Positions 39,801 to 48,496 of a DNA stretch of 64,000 bases are shown piece by piece. Position 1 is the first letter of the stretch. Each line of letters starts with the position of its first letter. Source of the DNA: Bradyrhizobium sp. BRP22 (GTDB taxonomy: Bacteria; Pseudomonadota; Alphaproteobacteria; Rhizobiales; Xanthobacteraceae). Location of the stretch: assembly GCF_020194175.1 (NCBI RefSeq), contig NZ_JADYVX010000013.1, positions 109,279-173,278 of the forward strand, read 5' to 3'. Under the pieces are notes generated by a model, which searched no databases, was not told the origin of the DNA, and saw nothing but the letters and a program-made list of their open reading frames with translations. Both the position numbers and the translations under genes were made by a program.

Positions 39801-42800
39801 AGGCCGACCTCTTGAGCATAACCAACATCTTCAAGTCGTTGGGAAAGGCTCGACTGTTCGACGATCTCGCTTTGCTCGCACCGACGGGGTTAAGTCGGCT
39901 CGAGGAATTGGCTCATGCCCCTGGTTTTGCCGCAGAGAACAACCTCGAATCCATGGGTAACATTTGTATCGCTCTGCTGCCATTGGCCCGCAGCCCGGAG
40001 AAATCGATGCTCTGGCACCGGAGGCAAGCGCTAAACCTGCTGAACGATCTCCAACCAGGTTTGGAGCAGAAGGTCCGGGCGTATCTACAGGCAAGCAATA
40101 CCGAGCGGCGGAGCCGTGCCTCGTTATCGAGCCGCCGTCCCGCGCTGTCGATCTTTCAAGTGCTCAAGGCGCGTGAGGTCTTGGCGAGTTTGTACCAGCG
40201 ACCGTATGTCGAAGGTACGAAGTCTGACTTGGCTACGAGGCGGCAGCAGCTGGAGCGTGAGACCAAGAAAATCCTGGCGGAGACGCGGAACCTCATCGAG
40301 AGCGATCTTTCCAACATGAGCTGGAATCTGATTGCGCAAATCGAAGGGGACGATGCGATTGACGCGCTCGACTCGTTCATGACGCTGGATGAGGGGACAA
40401 TCCGGAATCAGCATCCGCCGTCCGTCTTTGATATGCATCAAGTATTACGAACGATGGATCACGAGCCCAGACCGCCCGAAGGCGAGGCGGGACTGATGCA
40501 GTTGCCGGTTGTTGACCTGCAAGGGCGCCGGCTGGCCACGCAGCCCGAGCAGCGATATTCGATCTTTCATCGCTTGACCTCGGGAGCTATTCCGATGGTC
40601 GCGGTCCAACTGCCGGGAAAGCCGAGCCCGTTCATGCTAAGGCGCGTGTTCTGTGTCGATGATATACCTTACCGCATGGACCTGTTCGGCGGAAGCAAGT
40701 TAAAGGCGCCGAAGCCGACCCTGTCGCAAATCGCCTCCGTCGCTCCGGGCGAGCGAGGCCCCAAGCCTTCCGGGGGGAAGCTGTTGGCAATCCCGTATGC
40801 CGAAACCGCACCGGGTACGGCGTTCGAGCAGCTATCGCGCGCCTGGGCGCCCTTTAAGGAGGCCTATTACTACACGCAGCGCAGGGGCTTTGCTGCCCCT
40901 CCTAGCATCGACGATCTAGGCCCTCGCGACTACGCGCTGGAGGGCAATTTCAAATTGTCGCTGTTGCCGGACCGCCCTGCCGGCGAGGAGCATCCTTTCA
41001 AGCTGATTGGACCGGAAGGCCCGATAGCTTTACGGCCGCATGACGGTTCCGGCTTCATCAGAGCCTCTCTGGCGGAGCGTATGCTAGCTGTTCGGCGCGC
41101 TGGCCGGCGAGATGGTCCTGATCTGGTGCCTGCATTCGCAGAGGGAAAGAAATCATCGCTCCCCGCCGCGGCCCTGCAATATTATTCGCGAAGCGAGAGG
41201 GTGGCAGAAGAGGCACGCGAGAAAGCCAACAGTTGGCTTGAGCGTAAAAAAGGAGAACCGCTGAGCTCCGAAGAGTTGTATCGCATCGTGACGGCCGGAC
41301 ACATCGAAGCCCCCGGCGCGGTTGCCGTGCCATCCAATGATGGCCGTGTGCATGTGCCTAAGCTTAAGAGCGAGGGACTGACGGGTACGGCTGGCGTGCT
41401 GATCGGCCGCTCTCCGTACGATAAGCCAAACTTACGCCCATTAAGCCCTGAACGAGTCAAGTCGTCAGCCGATGGCGACGCAACTGCGGCATTTCTCGAC
41501 AAATGCGTGGCCATCCAATACAGCTTCAATGTCGCCGAGAAGTCGGGGGAGCAACTGGCGAGCGATGATCCGACTTTTTTCGCCAAAGGCATTCTCATCG
41601 TAGTGCCTGACGAGATGTGGCCGGCGAACTACCGAGATCGTGCGATGGTATTGTCGGCGGAAGACGTCAAGTCCCATTCGGCCTGGACCAGCCGCAAGGA
41701 GCGGGTCACGGCGGAGACGCCAATTGATGGCGTCGGCATCCTCCAGGCGACCGAGGTGTTCGCTCCGGGGTCCTTGGTTGCCGTGCCGCCCGATGAACAA
41801 AAAAAACTCGACGGCGACTTCGATGGGGATACGGTTATCATTATCGGCGACCGGCCGCAGCTCTATGAGCATGTTCGCCAGTTCGATGAGGCGGAGCAAG
41901 CTCGCGCAGCCCGCTCGCTCAAGCCGCCAAAATCGCATACCCCCGCCATCGAGGACGGAAGGTACAATTTTAGTCGTGCCAGCCAGATCCTCGCTGCCAC
42001 GCAGGACACTTTGGAAAGCTTTAGCACTTTGCAGCGAGATTTTCTGGCTCAACCCGATCAAGCCCGGCGCTGGTTTGCCGAGCGGGCCATTTTTGGTACC
42101 TACGAAGGTATTCACCACGAGCTCAGGAGAGCCATACGTGACTTGTTGAATCAGGAAGAGGTGAGCGACGAAGATATCCAGCCCCAGCTTGAAAGTGTGA
42201 TGCGGGAGATCGACCTCGCAGAGCATCCGGTCGCTCGCGAGATCAACGAATTGCTCGCGGCCGACCTGGAGGCTTGGGCTGCTGATGCGAATGGGGTCCT
42301 CCCGCTCGAGGCGGTCGAACGCGACACCCACGCCGACCATGGTGTGAGCCAGGCAGTTTCGGATTTGCTACCGGACTTGGCCGAAGCCTATCAGGCCTCC
42401 GCGCACCCGCGAGACCGCGTTCAGGCCTTACTTGACCATTACCCTGCACGCATCGATTCCCAGCCGGATGGCTACGAGCCGGACAACCTCATACAAAGCG
42501 CAAGCAATCTTCTTAGCCTCGGCAACAAGGTCGGCACCGATGCCTATAAATCAGACACAAGTGCCCAACTTTTCCTGAAAAAAGGCCAACAGCTTCGGCG
42601 CCTGCTGCAACAAACGCCGGGCCTAAGATCCGTCCCCTACGTCAAAGGCCTAGCGGCCACGCTCAACCACGGCAGGTTCGATGTCGATGCTTCGTTAAAG
42701 GATCTGAAGGACAATCCGACGCTAACGGCTTCAGTCATGGAAGCCGCCATCAAGCTCGCGGCGGACAAACGTATCCTGCCGGAAGCCTCTGGTCGACAGT

Positions 42801-44992
42801 TGACGGCCGAAGATTCGGTCGCGGCGATGAACCCCAAAGAGGCCGCGGATCGCGCAGAAATTGAGCGTGCTAGGGCTGCAGCGGAGGAGGAGGGGATTAC
42901 CACAGCGGTGCGTAAGGTCGCCGAGATCCTAAGACGAGCAGACATCGACGTAAACATGCCTCGTTCGGATCGACCGTTGAGATCGACGCGCTCAATGGCA
43001 AACCAGCTGATGGGAACGAGCCCTAAGGACGGCGACACGCAGCTGATCAGCAACGCCGTCCGGCATCTCTTCGAAATCCCTGACAAGGATTTTGCACGAG
43101 GGTTCAAAAAAGCCATTTTGGCATTTGACGAGCAGGGCTACACCGAGGTCAGCACGACAAACTGGTTCAGGATGCGAGATCCAACTTTTATCGGCGTCAC
43201 CAGTGTGCTCACCACGCCGGACGGATATCGCTTTGCGCTAGAGTTCCACACGGCGCAGAGCTACCAGGCTAAGCTTACCAACCATGATATCTACAAGAAG
43301 CGAGACAAGCTGAAGCTCGAGCTGAGCGGAGATGCTCTGGAGGAAGCTACGAAAGAACTTGCCCAGAGTGCACGAGAGGTCTGTAGAGACGTGGCGATAC
43401 CAGAGGGCGCCAGAGAGCTTCCTCACTGGGGAGTCGAACTTGACGCTCGAGCTTCTCCTGGGTTTGGTCCGCGAGCTGCCGAGCGGCCACGACTGTCTGA
43501 GAAATCACCAATGGCCAAAGAGGTCGTCTCGTCGCTCGGCTCGCGGCCGATTGTGCTCGTCGGACTGCCGGGCGCCGGCAAGTCCTCCATCGGCCCGGCT
43601 CTCGCGCGGCGCCTCGGGCTCGCCTTCGTCGACTCCGATAAAAAGATTCAAAGAGAGACCGGCATGTCGATCACGGAAATTTTCGATGCCGAAGACAAAG
43701 GCAAGCAGTGGTTCAGGGATCGGGAGGCGAGCTTGATCGCGCAGTGCGTCGAAAAAGGCAACGTCGTCCTCGCAACTGGCGGCGGCGCGTTCGAGAATGA
43801 AGAAACCCGACGTCTCATCCTGAACAACGCGGTCTCGATCTGGCTCGATACTGACCGAGGCGAGATCTGGAAGCGCCTTGCAAATGACACCAGTCGCCCG
43901 TTGCTACGGATCGACCAGGCAGGGGAGACCAGCGGATTGCAGAGCTCCGACAAAACGGCCATGAAGAAGGAGCGTTTCGAGGAAATCGTGCGGCATCGCA
44001 CGCCGCATTATCGCCAAGCCAATGTAACAATCGTTCCGCCCCATAAAAGGAACAACAACAAGAACGCCGAAGCATGCGTGGCCGCCGTGCACGCCTATCT
44101 CAGCGGTGGCGCAGGGCTGGGCGCTCAGCAGGCCGGCTCGGTTCAGAAGCTTGCGGTTGCGTCAAGCTCTGAGAAGGCGCGAGATTCGGGTGGGCTGCTC
44201 ATGGAGGAGATGCGGGGACTCCCCTCATCATCTGCGAGGGCTCCATCGCGAGACATCCACCGCAGTCCTGGGGCTCTGGCTGGTTTGCCGTCCACGTCAC
44301 ATGTGCTGCATGATGATGATGATCACCAGTCAAGCGTGCTTCCGCCCAAAACGTCCGGCGCTCGCACCGACGCCTTGGATCCGACAGCCGCGCTCCACGG
44401 TCGCGGCAGCTTAGCTCTCGACGCTCAGGAATGGCTGGGCGACGAGCATATCGCGGCGGATTATGCGCTCCTGGAGGAAGAATTGCAGAGAGAGAATCCG
44501 GATCTAGCCGCACAGACGCGGTTCGTACCACCCGCGCTAACTCAACTGCTGCGCTTGGCAGAGAACCCGAACGACGTACGAGCGACTTTCATGGCGATCG
44601 TCCATGACCAGAATGGTAACGATACAGCCAACTTTCTGTTGCTGCCGGTGAACGATGGCGGAACTGATGGGGGAGGCACTCATTGGTCGCTGCTGCTCGT
44701 TGATCGCCGCGCGCCGCAGAGTATGGTCGCCTATCACTACGACTCCGGCGGGCGTGGCAACCGGGCCGTGGCAGAAGAGCTCACAGCAAGGCTAGGCGCC
44801 CGCCTGAGAATAGCCCCCATGGCCCAGCAGCAGAACGGCTATGATTGCGGCGTCTTTCTGCTAGACGCCACGCGAGCGCTGGTTGGACGTTTGGCGCAAG
44901 GACAGTGGCCAGAGCAGCTGCAGCTCGATAACCTCGTGGCCGATCGGCAGGCGCTGGGGAACCGACTAAGGGCTTATACCCAGTTGGGCTGA
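36812..44992 (+). CDS. Giant type III effector: SKWP repeats, DFDGD motif, shikimate-kinase and SUMO-protease domains
   Basis: 2726 residues from TTG 36812, the first possible start after an in-frame TGA (36806), with GGAGATG upstream. Residues 1-260 are polar and Arg/Glu-rich. About 365-930 hold a degenerate unit and 13 SKWP-type repeats (LVNGFSKWPxxxxC), as in Ralstonia RipS and Xanthomonas XopAD. About 1130-2230 contain KKLDGDFDGDTVII; D1667, D1669, D1671 and D1673 match the DxDGD metal loop of double-psi-barrel RNA polymerases. About 2245-2432 are a shikimate-kinase domain: GLPGAGKSS Walker A, FVDSDKKIQRETG, LATGGGAF. About 2540-2720 are a C48 protease with H2624 (HWSLLL), D2644 (YHYDS) and C2679 (YDCGVF), spaced exactly as in the NopD-like protein. 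Two tts boxes lie upstream. Secretion and multi-activity in plant cells are inferred. Confidence 0.85.
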   Translation: MTRIHDRWRSDIPGSDADASPRVDSERNELAGDARDQSFSSVLQDVRSKPEQCGAPHREQTAERSDSEHRRVGRGREGLHAGALSAEEPPVAAFRAQAGRRFEGLYGRNLQERARPSYRDALAQEQESSGIGAGRWRPDQETAISQTEEIARYKRVMPEMAPEPKRRRIGDVVTESENRRFRPDLERLSRDPSSALGDEALQADRTSGSLQRDPLIQPERSGPDLRGGPVKRRISELVPHGAHGQEVHGRADLERSSLRKGMETLERACRARDFHAFSIAVVDYTKQLKMPILATFLERAAALFESDFIPRWEDNVRDNQSWGYALTCNAVSREAGGRAGIDACKAMAAHVSQLDDALMRKVELRALSLFAVSFGRHPQSTTCRNATIRIAKFFCEENLVLQHLNDLSLSSLANGFSKWPERTECRDGMIAIATELVRRAKNRTLSDVNQQQLPSLVNTLCKWPKEAICRKATAAIADEVFGRAQLSDYNSRALTNLVNGFSKWPEEARCERAALSIASEVTRRQLGDFDPQGLANLVNGFSKWSDRRLARRAGVAIAAEVFGRELSDFAPQNLALLVNGFSKWPRKEDCREATVAIAREIQRRKLRDFTPQALVNLVNGFSKWPEEAHCRAGTAALAGELLRTRLRGITRPSLALLVNGFSKWPHDSRCHAGALAIAPEILELARGPDGLSGFTELSLANLVNGFSKWPQEMACRKAVAAVAEEITGFPDRLSHCSQQDLANLVNGFSKWPKELACEEATVGVADEILDRAGRHGRLSGFAETSLANLVNAFSKWPDRTSTLQASIAVADEILNRPDRVLSFTRRESSSLVNGFSKWPREESCRQATAAIARDLLDRHRLSDFNSLELTNLTNGFSKWRSDEDCSEAAVAIAREMLRRRLSDFTPQQQADLMNSFIKWRGEAACSQAIVHLARDLGRGGQRFAAFTTPDLSRIANALGLSFIRAEEAGDIADASLLKDRLQQLVHYLNYANDRLEQADLLSITNIFKSLGKARLFDDLALLAPTGLSRLEELAHAPGFAAENNLESMGNICIALLPLARSPEKSMLWHRRQALNLLNDLQPGLEQKVRAYLQASNTERRSRASLSSRRPALSIFQVLKAREVLASLYQRPYVEGTKSDLATRRQQLERETKKILAETRNLIESDLSNMSWNLIAQIEGDDAIDALDSFMTLDEGTIRNQHPPSVFDMHQVLRTMDHEPRPPEGEAGLMQLPVVDLQGRRLATQPEQRYSIFHRLTSGAIPMVAVQLPGKPSPFMLRRVFCVDDIPYRMDLFGGSKLKAPKPTLSQIASVAPGERGPKPSGGKLLAIPYAETAPGTAFEQLSRAWAPFKEAYYYTQRRGFAAPPSIDDLGPRDYALEGNFKLSLLPDRPAGEEHPFKLIGPEGPIALRPHDGSGFIRASLAERMLAVRRAGRRDGPDLVPAFAEGKKSSLPAAALQYYSRSERVAEEAREKANSWLERKKGEPLSSEELYRIVTAGHIEAPGAVAVPSNDGRVHVPKLKSEGLTGTAGVLIGRSPYDKPNLRPLSPERVKSSADGDATAAFLDKCVAIQYSFNVAEKSGEQLASDDPTFFAKGILIVVPDEMWPANYRDRAMVLSAEDVKSHSAWTSRKERVTAETPIDGVGILQATEVFAPGSLVAVPPDEQKKLDGDFDGDTVIIIGDRPQLYEHVRQFDEAEQARAARSLKPPKSHTPAIEDGRYNFSRASQILAATQDTLESFSTLQRDFLAQPDQARRWFAERAIFGTYEGIHHELRRAIRDLLNQEEVSDEDIQPQLESVMREIDLAEHPVAREINELLAADLEAWAADANGVLPLEAVERDTHADHGVSQAVSDLLPDLAEAYQASAHPRDRVQALLDHYPARIDSQPDGYEPDNLIQSASNLLSLGNKVGTDAYKSDTSAQLFLKKGQQLRRLLQQTPGLRSVPYVKGLAATLNHGRFDVDASLKDLKDNPTLTASVMEAAIKLAADKRILPEASGRQLTAEDSVAAMNPKEAADRAEIERARAAAEEEGITTAVRKVAEILRRADIDVNMPRSDRPLRSTRSMANQLMGTSPKDGDTQLISNAVRHLFEIPDKDFARGFKKAILAFDEQGYTEVSTTNWFRMRDPTFIGVTSVLTTPDGYRFALEFHTAQSYQAKLTNHDIYKKRDKLKLELSGDALEEATKELAQSAREVCRDVAIPEGARELPHWGVELDARASPGFGPRAAERPRLSEKSPMAKEVVSSLGSRPIVLVGLPGAGKSSIGPALARRLGLAFVDSDKKIQRETGMSITEIFDAEDKGKQWFRDREASLIAQCVEKGNVVLATGGGAFENEETRRLILNNAVSIWLDTDRGEIWKRLANDTSRPLLRIDQAGETSGLQSSDKTAMKKERFEEIVRHRTPHYRQANVTIVPPHKRNNNKNAEACVAAVHAYLSGGAGLGAQQAGSVQKLAVASSSEKARDSGGLLMEEMRGLPSSSARAPSRDIHRSPGALAGLPSTSHVLHDDDDHQSSVLPPKTSGARTDALDPTAALHGRGSLALDAQEWLGDEHIAADYALLEEELQRENPDLAAQTRFVPPALTQLLRLAENPNDVRATFMAIVHDQNGNDTANFLLLPVNDGGTDGGGTHWSLLLVDRRAPQSMVAYHYDSGGRGNRAVAEELTARLGARLRIAPMAQQQNGYDCGVFLLDATRALVGRLAQGQWPEQLQLDNLVADRQALGNRLRAYTQLG
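38020..39590 (+). repeat. Thirteen SKWP repeats (111-132 bp each)
   Basis: In-frame units with core L-x-N-G-F-S-K-W-P, period 37-44 codons, each followed by a Cys and an alanine-rich helix. Later units drift (SKWR, IKWR). The predicted form is an alpha-helical, HEAT/ARM-like superhelix for partner binding. Confidence 0.9.
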
Positions 44993-45308
44993 TGGAGATA
45001 ACCGGAGCGGCCTGGCCGAGACCAGGCCGTCGGGGTCGCCGGAGCGAACGGATGAGGGCAACGGCCTCGGTCGGTTCCCGGAATCCGCCCCGGTCGATCA
45101 AGATGCACGCTCCTTCCACTCGTCGGCGATGTCGCGAGGAGTGGAAAAGGATTTGCATGACGAGCTTCACGGCCGACGGGGCAATCACCCTGCCCAGTCG
45201 TTCTCTGTCGTTCCAGAAGAGTTTACTTTCAACGTGGACCGATTCTCTCCAGGGGAGCTCCGGCGCAGAGTGAGCATCGTCGCGCAATTCGGACGACGCG
45301 GCCCGTGA
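44992..45308 (+). other. Coding-like sequence directly downstream of the giant effector
   Basis: ATG 44992 overlaps the effector stop (TGATG) and opens 93 codons, but a neighbouring frame (44991-45308, TGA 45306) has a more protein-like composition: GNGLGRFPESAPVDQ, VEKDLHDELHGRRGN, EFTFNVDRFSPGELRRRVS. That frame has no ATG near its beginning. It may be a frameshifted small gene or the end of another effector. The remaining 45309-45766 shows no gene. Confidence 0.3.
45008..45029. terminator. Hairpin 16 bp after the giant effector stop codon
   Basis: CGGCCTGG, loop CCGAGA, CCAGGCCG: a perfect 8-bp stem. There is no T run, so termination is uncertain. Confidence 0.4.
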
Positions 45309-45766
45309 CAGGGGCCCGGCAGTTGATGGTGATGCTGGTTCTTGCATCTGCTGCCCAACGAGCCGAAGCTCCCGCGCTCGGGGTGGCCAGGCGTCGGGGG
45401 AAGCTCCCGCGCCGAGCCGGACTGCCGAGCGCCCTGCGCGGCCGGCGAACCTGGCTGCTCACGAGCTTGCAGCCCAGCTCTCGGTTCGCCGCGATGAGCC
45501 TCAAGTAGCTGGCAAAGATGCGACAAATCGGGACCCTATACTCTGCCTCTAGTGCGTGGGAACGAAGCACCCCTTATACAGCTCGAACATTTCTTCGGAG
45601 CTTCGGACGAGTGACGGGCAGGTCGGTTAGGGCGCACCAAGGCGACCTTGCCGGCCGGCAGCAAAGCAGGACAGCGACTTTTTGTGTCCTCGCGAGCTCG
45701 CTCTCTTCAGAAGTGTCGGCGCTGGGAGCTGGACGTGCGACCCCCGTCCCAACATACCACGCGCGC

Positions 45767-46890
45767 CTAGAGGTTAGCATGCAAATGGCCTAAGCGCTCC
45801 AGCCCCTGCTCAATGAGAGATATTGGAAGATAGCTGAAACACAGGCGCACGTGACGGCCACTTCCTGGGCCATAGTTGCGACCATTTACAAGGTGCACGT
45901 CGTGCTCGCTGCTTGCAGCTTCAATAAACCTCTCCGGATCCGTACCCGCGGTAAGCCGTACCCAGAACGAGAAGCCCCCGCTTGGCACGCTATATTCCGG
46001 GTCGCAAATCCGGCTGCGCTGCAATAAGCTATGTACGCTGTCTCGCTTCGCGCGGTAGTGCTCGCGCAAGCGTGTTATGTGCGAGCCAAGAGCGCTCGAT
46101 TGCAACAACCCCAAAACGACGTTACTGAGAACCGGACTTAAGCCGCCGTCGCGTTTCAGGTGCGCAAGCCTGTTGATGATGTCCGACTCCGCAAGCACCC
46201 AACCTACCCGTAGCCCCGTCCGGCAACTTTTTGAGATGCTATGGACATTGATCACGTTATTGCCTGGCGCCAGCCAATGCGCTGGACCGTTGTAGGGCAA
46301 CTCAGCATAGACAAGGTCCTGCACCAAGAGAGCGCCACTGCGGGCTAGCAATGCCGCCAATTTGGCCACATAGTCGCGCGACATCTGGCGCCCGGTTGGA
46401 TTATGAAACGCTGGCATCGTGTAAAAAAGCTTCACCCGGGCATTGGTCTGCAGCATTGCCTCGACTTCGTTTAGATCCACTCCCTCTGCGGCCAGATCTA
46501 GCTGGACCACGGTTGCACCCGCGATCGAAAACGTACGCAGTGCACACAAGTAGGAGGGGTCCTCCGTCAGGACCACGTCACCGGGGTCAATCCAGCCATC
46601 GGCGAGTAATTGTAAGGCCTGTGAAGCTCCACCCGTAAGCATAACTTGGTCATGCCGCACACCGTACCTCAGTGCGAGCTTTGTACAAAGTTCGGGCAAA
46701 CCCGCGCATCCGTATACTGCGGCAGATCGGCGAGAGCCACACCTGTACTCCCGTCAAACGCGCCTGGCCACGGCAGTTCTGCAAACATCACCGGGTCGGC
46801 CAGGGCGTGGCCGAAATTGATACCATGCTTCGCACTTGAGGAGTTGAACGGCGCGAAACCCTGAGCGATAGCGCTGCGTTTGAGATGCGC
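45767..46890 (-). pseudogene. PLP aminotransferase (class I/II), frameshift near the N-terminus
   Basis: The main frame (46699-45767, 310 codons) has the PLP core: VMLTGGASQALQLLADGWI, YTMPAFHNPTGRQMS, and the lysine in INVHSISKSCRTGLRVGW. The missing N-terminus is readable one frame over, upstream of 46700: HGINFGHALADPVMF and LADLPQYTDARVCPN, so a single indel near 46700 splits the gene, and no clean ATG remains upstream. It resembles 2-aminoadipate/MocR-type aminotransferases. Last gene of the N-hydroxylase operon, 28 bp or less behind the MetRS-like gene. If the indel is a sequencing error it is the tailoring transaminase of the pathway. Confidence 0.75.
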
Positions 46891-46917
46891 GAATTCATGG
46901 CTTCGTCATTCGGATCT

Positions 46918-48495
46918 TCATGATTGCCAAACCTGTCGTTTGCAAAAGCGCTTATTGTACTCCGCGGCAAATTTTGCGGGTATTGGCGCGCTGAAACGGG
47001 GAAAGTCCACCGACGTCTTTGGCTGGGCTGCTACGACTGATGTTTGGAGGGACGGCCGCCAAGCACCGCCAAAGTAGTGCCGGCCGTAGCCCATCGCTAG
47101 CTCAGGTACTACGGGATAGAGTAGGCTCAGGAACAGCGAGATCTGCGCAGCATTCCATGTCCAATCGTCTGCATGTGCAAAGCCAGCTAGCTCGAAGTAC
47201 CGGTCGATGATATCAAGCGCATCCCAGAAACGCAGTGCGGCGACCGCATCGGCGTAATCTTCAGCGAAGCGGCGGAAATTCGGGGAGAGTTCGGTGCTCT
47301 CTACTGTGCGTGCGTTTTCTGCATACTGTCGTAACGCATCTTCCCAGACCCGAATGCGTGACGCTGCCGAGATGAGTCCGTCGAGATCAAAATCGTTTGC
47401 GTCGGTTCCAAAGGGCTTGGCCACTCGCGCCAGTGCATAACGGAGTACGTTTGGCCCCACCTCACGCGCCACTTCATCGGCCCAAAGAGCATGATCACGA
47501 CTGGTGGAAAACTTTTCGCCTTCCAGCTTGTAGAAATCCTGGACGGAGTGATTTTTGGGAATTGGGTAGCCGCGCGCGAGCAGAGCGCCGGCCACACCTA
47601 GCGTGTAATAGAAGCGATTATCTTGCCCCATGAAAAAAAGAAGCTCGGTGTTCTGGTCGTGCAACGTCGCGTTTGCGTCCAGACCGGCGCGGGCGCATTG
47701 CTCGCGAATTCCGGTGTCGAAGCACCAAAGGCCCTCAAACCATGTAAGCAGCGTTTGCCCGATCAGAGATTCAGGCTGTTTTACCTCCACACCGTGCCTG
47801 AAATGGCGGGTCATCGCCAAGCCGCGCACCTCCCGGTGTAGCCAAGCGCGCGCCTTGGCGCGTATCGGATCGGGCCATGCGCTTTCTCCAATGGCTTTGT
47901 GCAGTGGGTAAGCGAGACGTGGCATGTCGAACACGGCCTGCGTGATAGGTCTTAGCACAAGATTACGGCCGCAGGTGACGTGCCGTGCGTCACGGATTGT
48001 GTCGTGCTGAAGAGCCAGCCCGCAGTTCTCACACAGATTGCTGTCGCAAGGCGATGAGCAAGCCGGGCAACGGCCAGTTGCGAGCGAGTCCGTAACGAGC
48101 TCATCGCAATGTTCGCAATACAGTTGGACGCCCTGCCGTACGTCGACGTAGCCCGCCGCTTGCAGCTCGCGGAATATCGCTAGCGCATTTTCCTTGTGAA
48201 TCGCGCTAGATGTGCGCACGAACACATCAGGAGTAATTTGCACGGCGCGCAAACATTGTAAGATCTGGTGAACGTATTGTTCTGCGACCTCGCTAAAGGA
48301 TTGGCCGAGCTTCCGTGCCGTTTCGAGCGTATGTGTACCGTGCTCGTCTGAGCCAGTGATGTAGTAAGCCCGATGGCCGGTCATGCGTTGGAAGCGGACG
48401 AAAATGTCAGCGAGTAAATACACGCCGCCGATGTGACCCAGATGTAGTTTGCCGTTAGGGCAAGGCGGCGCGGGACAGACAAAATAAGTGCGCAC
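46918..48495 (-). CDS. Methionyl-tRNA-synthetase-like protein, predicted hydrazine-synthetase adenylation partner
   Basis: 525 residues from GTG 48495, one base after the cupin stop codon. The class I synthetase core is intact: HLGHIGG (HIGH motif, 18-24), GSDEHGTH (48-55), a Cys-rich zinc knuckle (C127, C130, C143, C146, C150, C155, C158) and KFSTS (328-332, KMSKS motif). A second, operon-borne MetRS beside a cupin and an amino-acid N-hydroxylase matches Spb40-type enzymes, in which a cupin-MetRS didomain activates an amino acid and joins it to a hydroxylated amine to form an N-N bond. Here the two parts are separate but translationally coupled. Housekeeping MetRS is an alternative, but the context and lack of a clear C-terminal dimerisation domain argue against it. 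Confidence 0.82.
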   Translation of the reverse strand: MRTYFVCPAPPCPNGKLHLGHIGGVYLLADIFVRFQRMTGHRAYYITGSDEHGTHTLETARKLGQSFSEVAEQYVHQILQCLRAVQITPDVFVRTSSAIHKENALAIFRELQAAGYVDVRQGVQLYCEHCDELVTDSLATGRCPACSSPCDSNLCENCGLALQHDTIRDARHVTCGRNLVLRPITQAVFDMPRLAYPLHKAIGESAWPDPIRAKARAWLHREVRGLAMTRHFRHGVEVKQPESLIGQTLLTWFEGLWCFDTGIREQCARAGLDANATLHDQNTELLFFMGQDNRFYYTLGVAGALLARGYPIPKNHSVQDFYKLEGEKFSTSRDHALWADEVAREVGPNVLRYALARVAKPFGTDANDFDLDGLISAASRIRVWEDALRQYAENARTVESTELSPNFRRFAEDYADAVAALRFWDALDIIDRYFELAGFAHADDWTWNAAQISLFLSLLYPVVPELAMGYGRHYFGGAWRPSLQTSVVAAQPKTSVDFPRFSAPIPAKFAAEYNKRFCKRQVWQS

Positions 48496-48496
48496 G

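Noticed and set aside
41465..42340. 291-codon frame on the minus strand
   Set aside because: Lies fully within the giant effector on the other strand and shows no domain.
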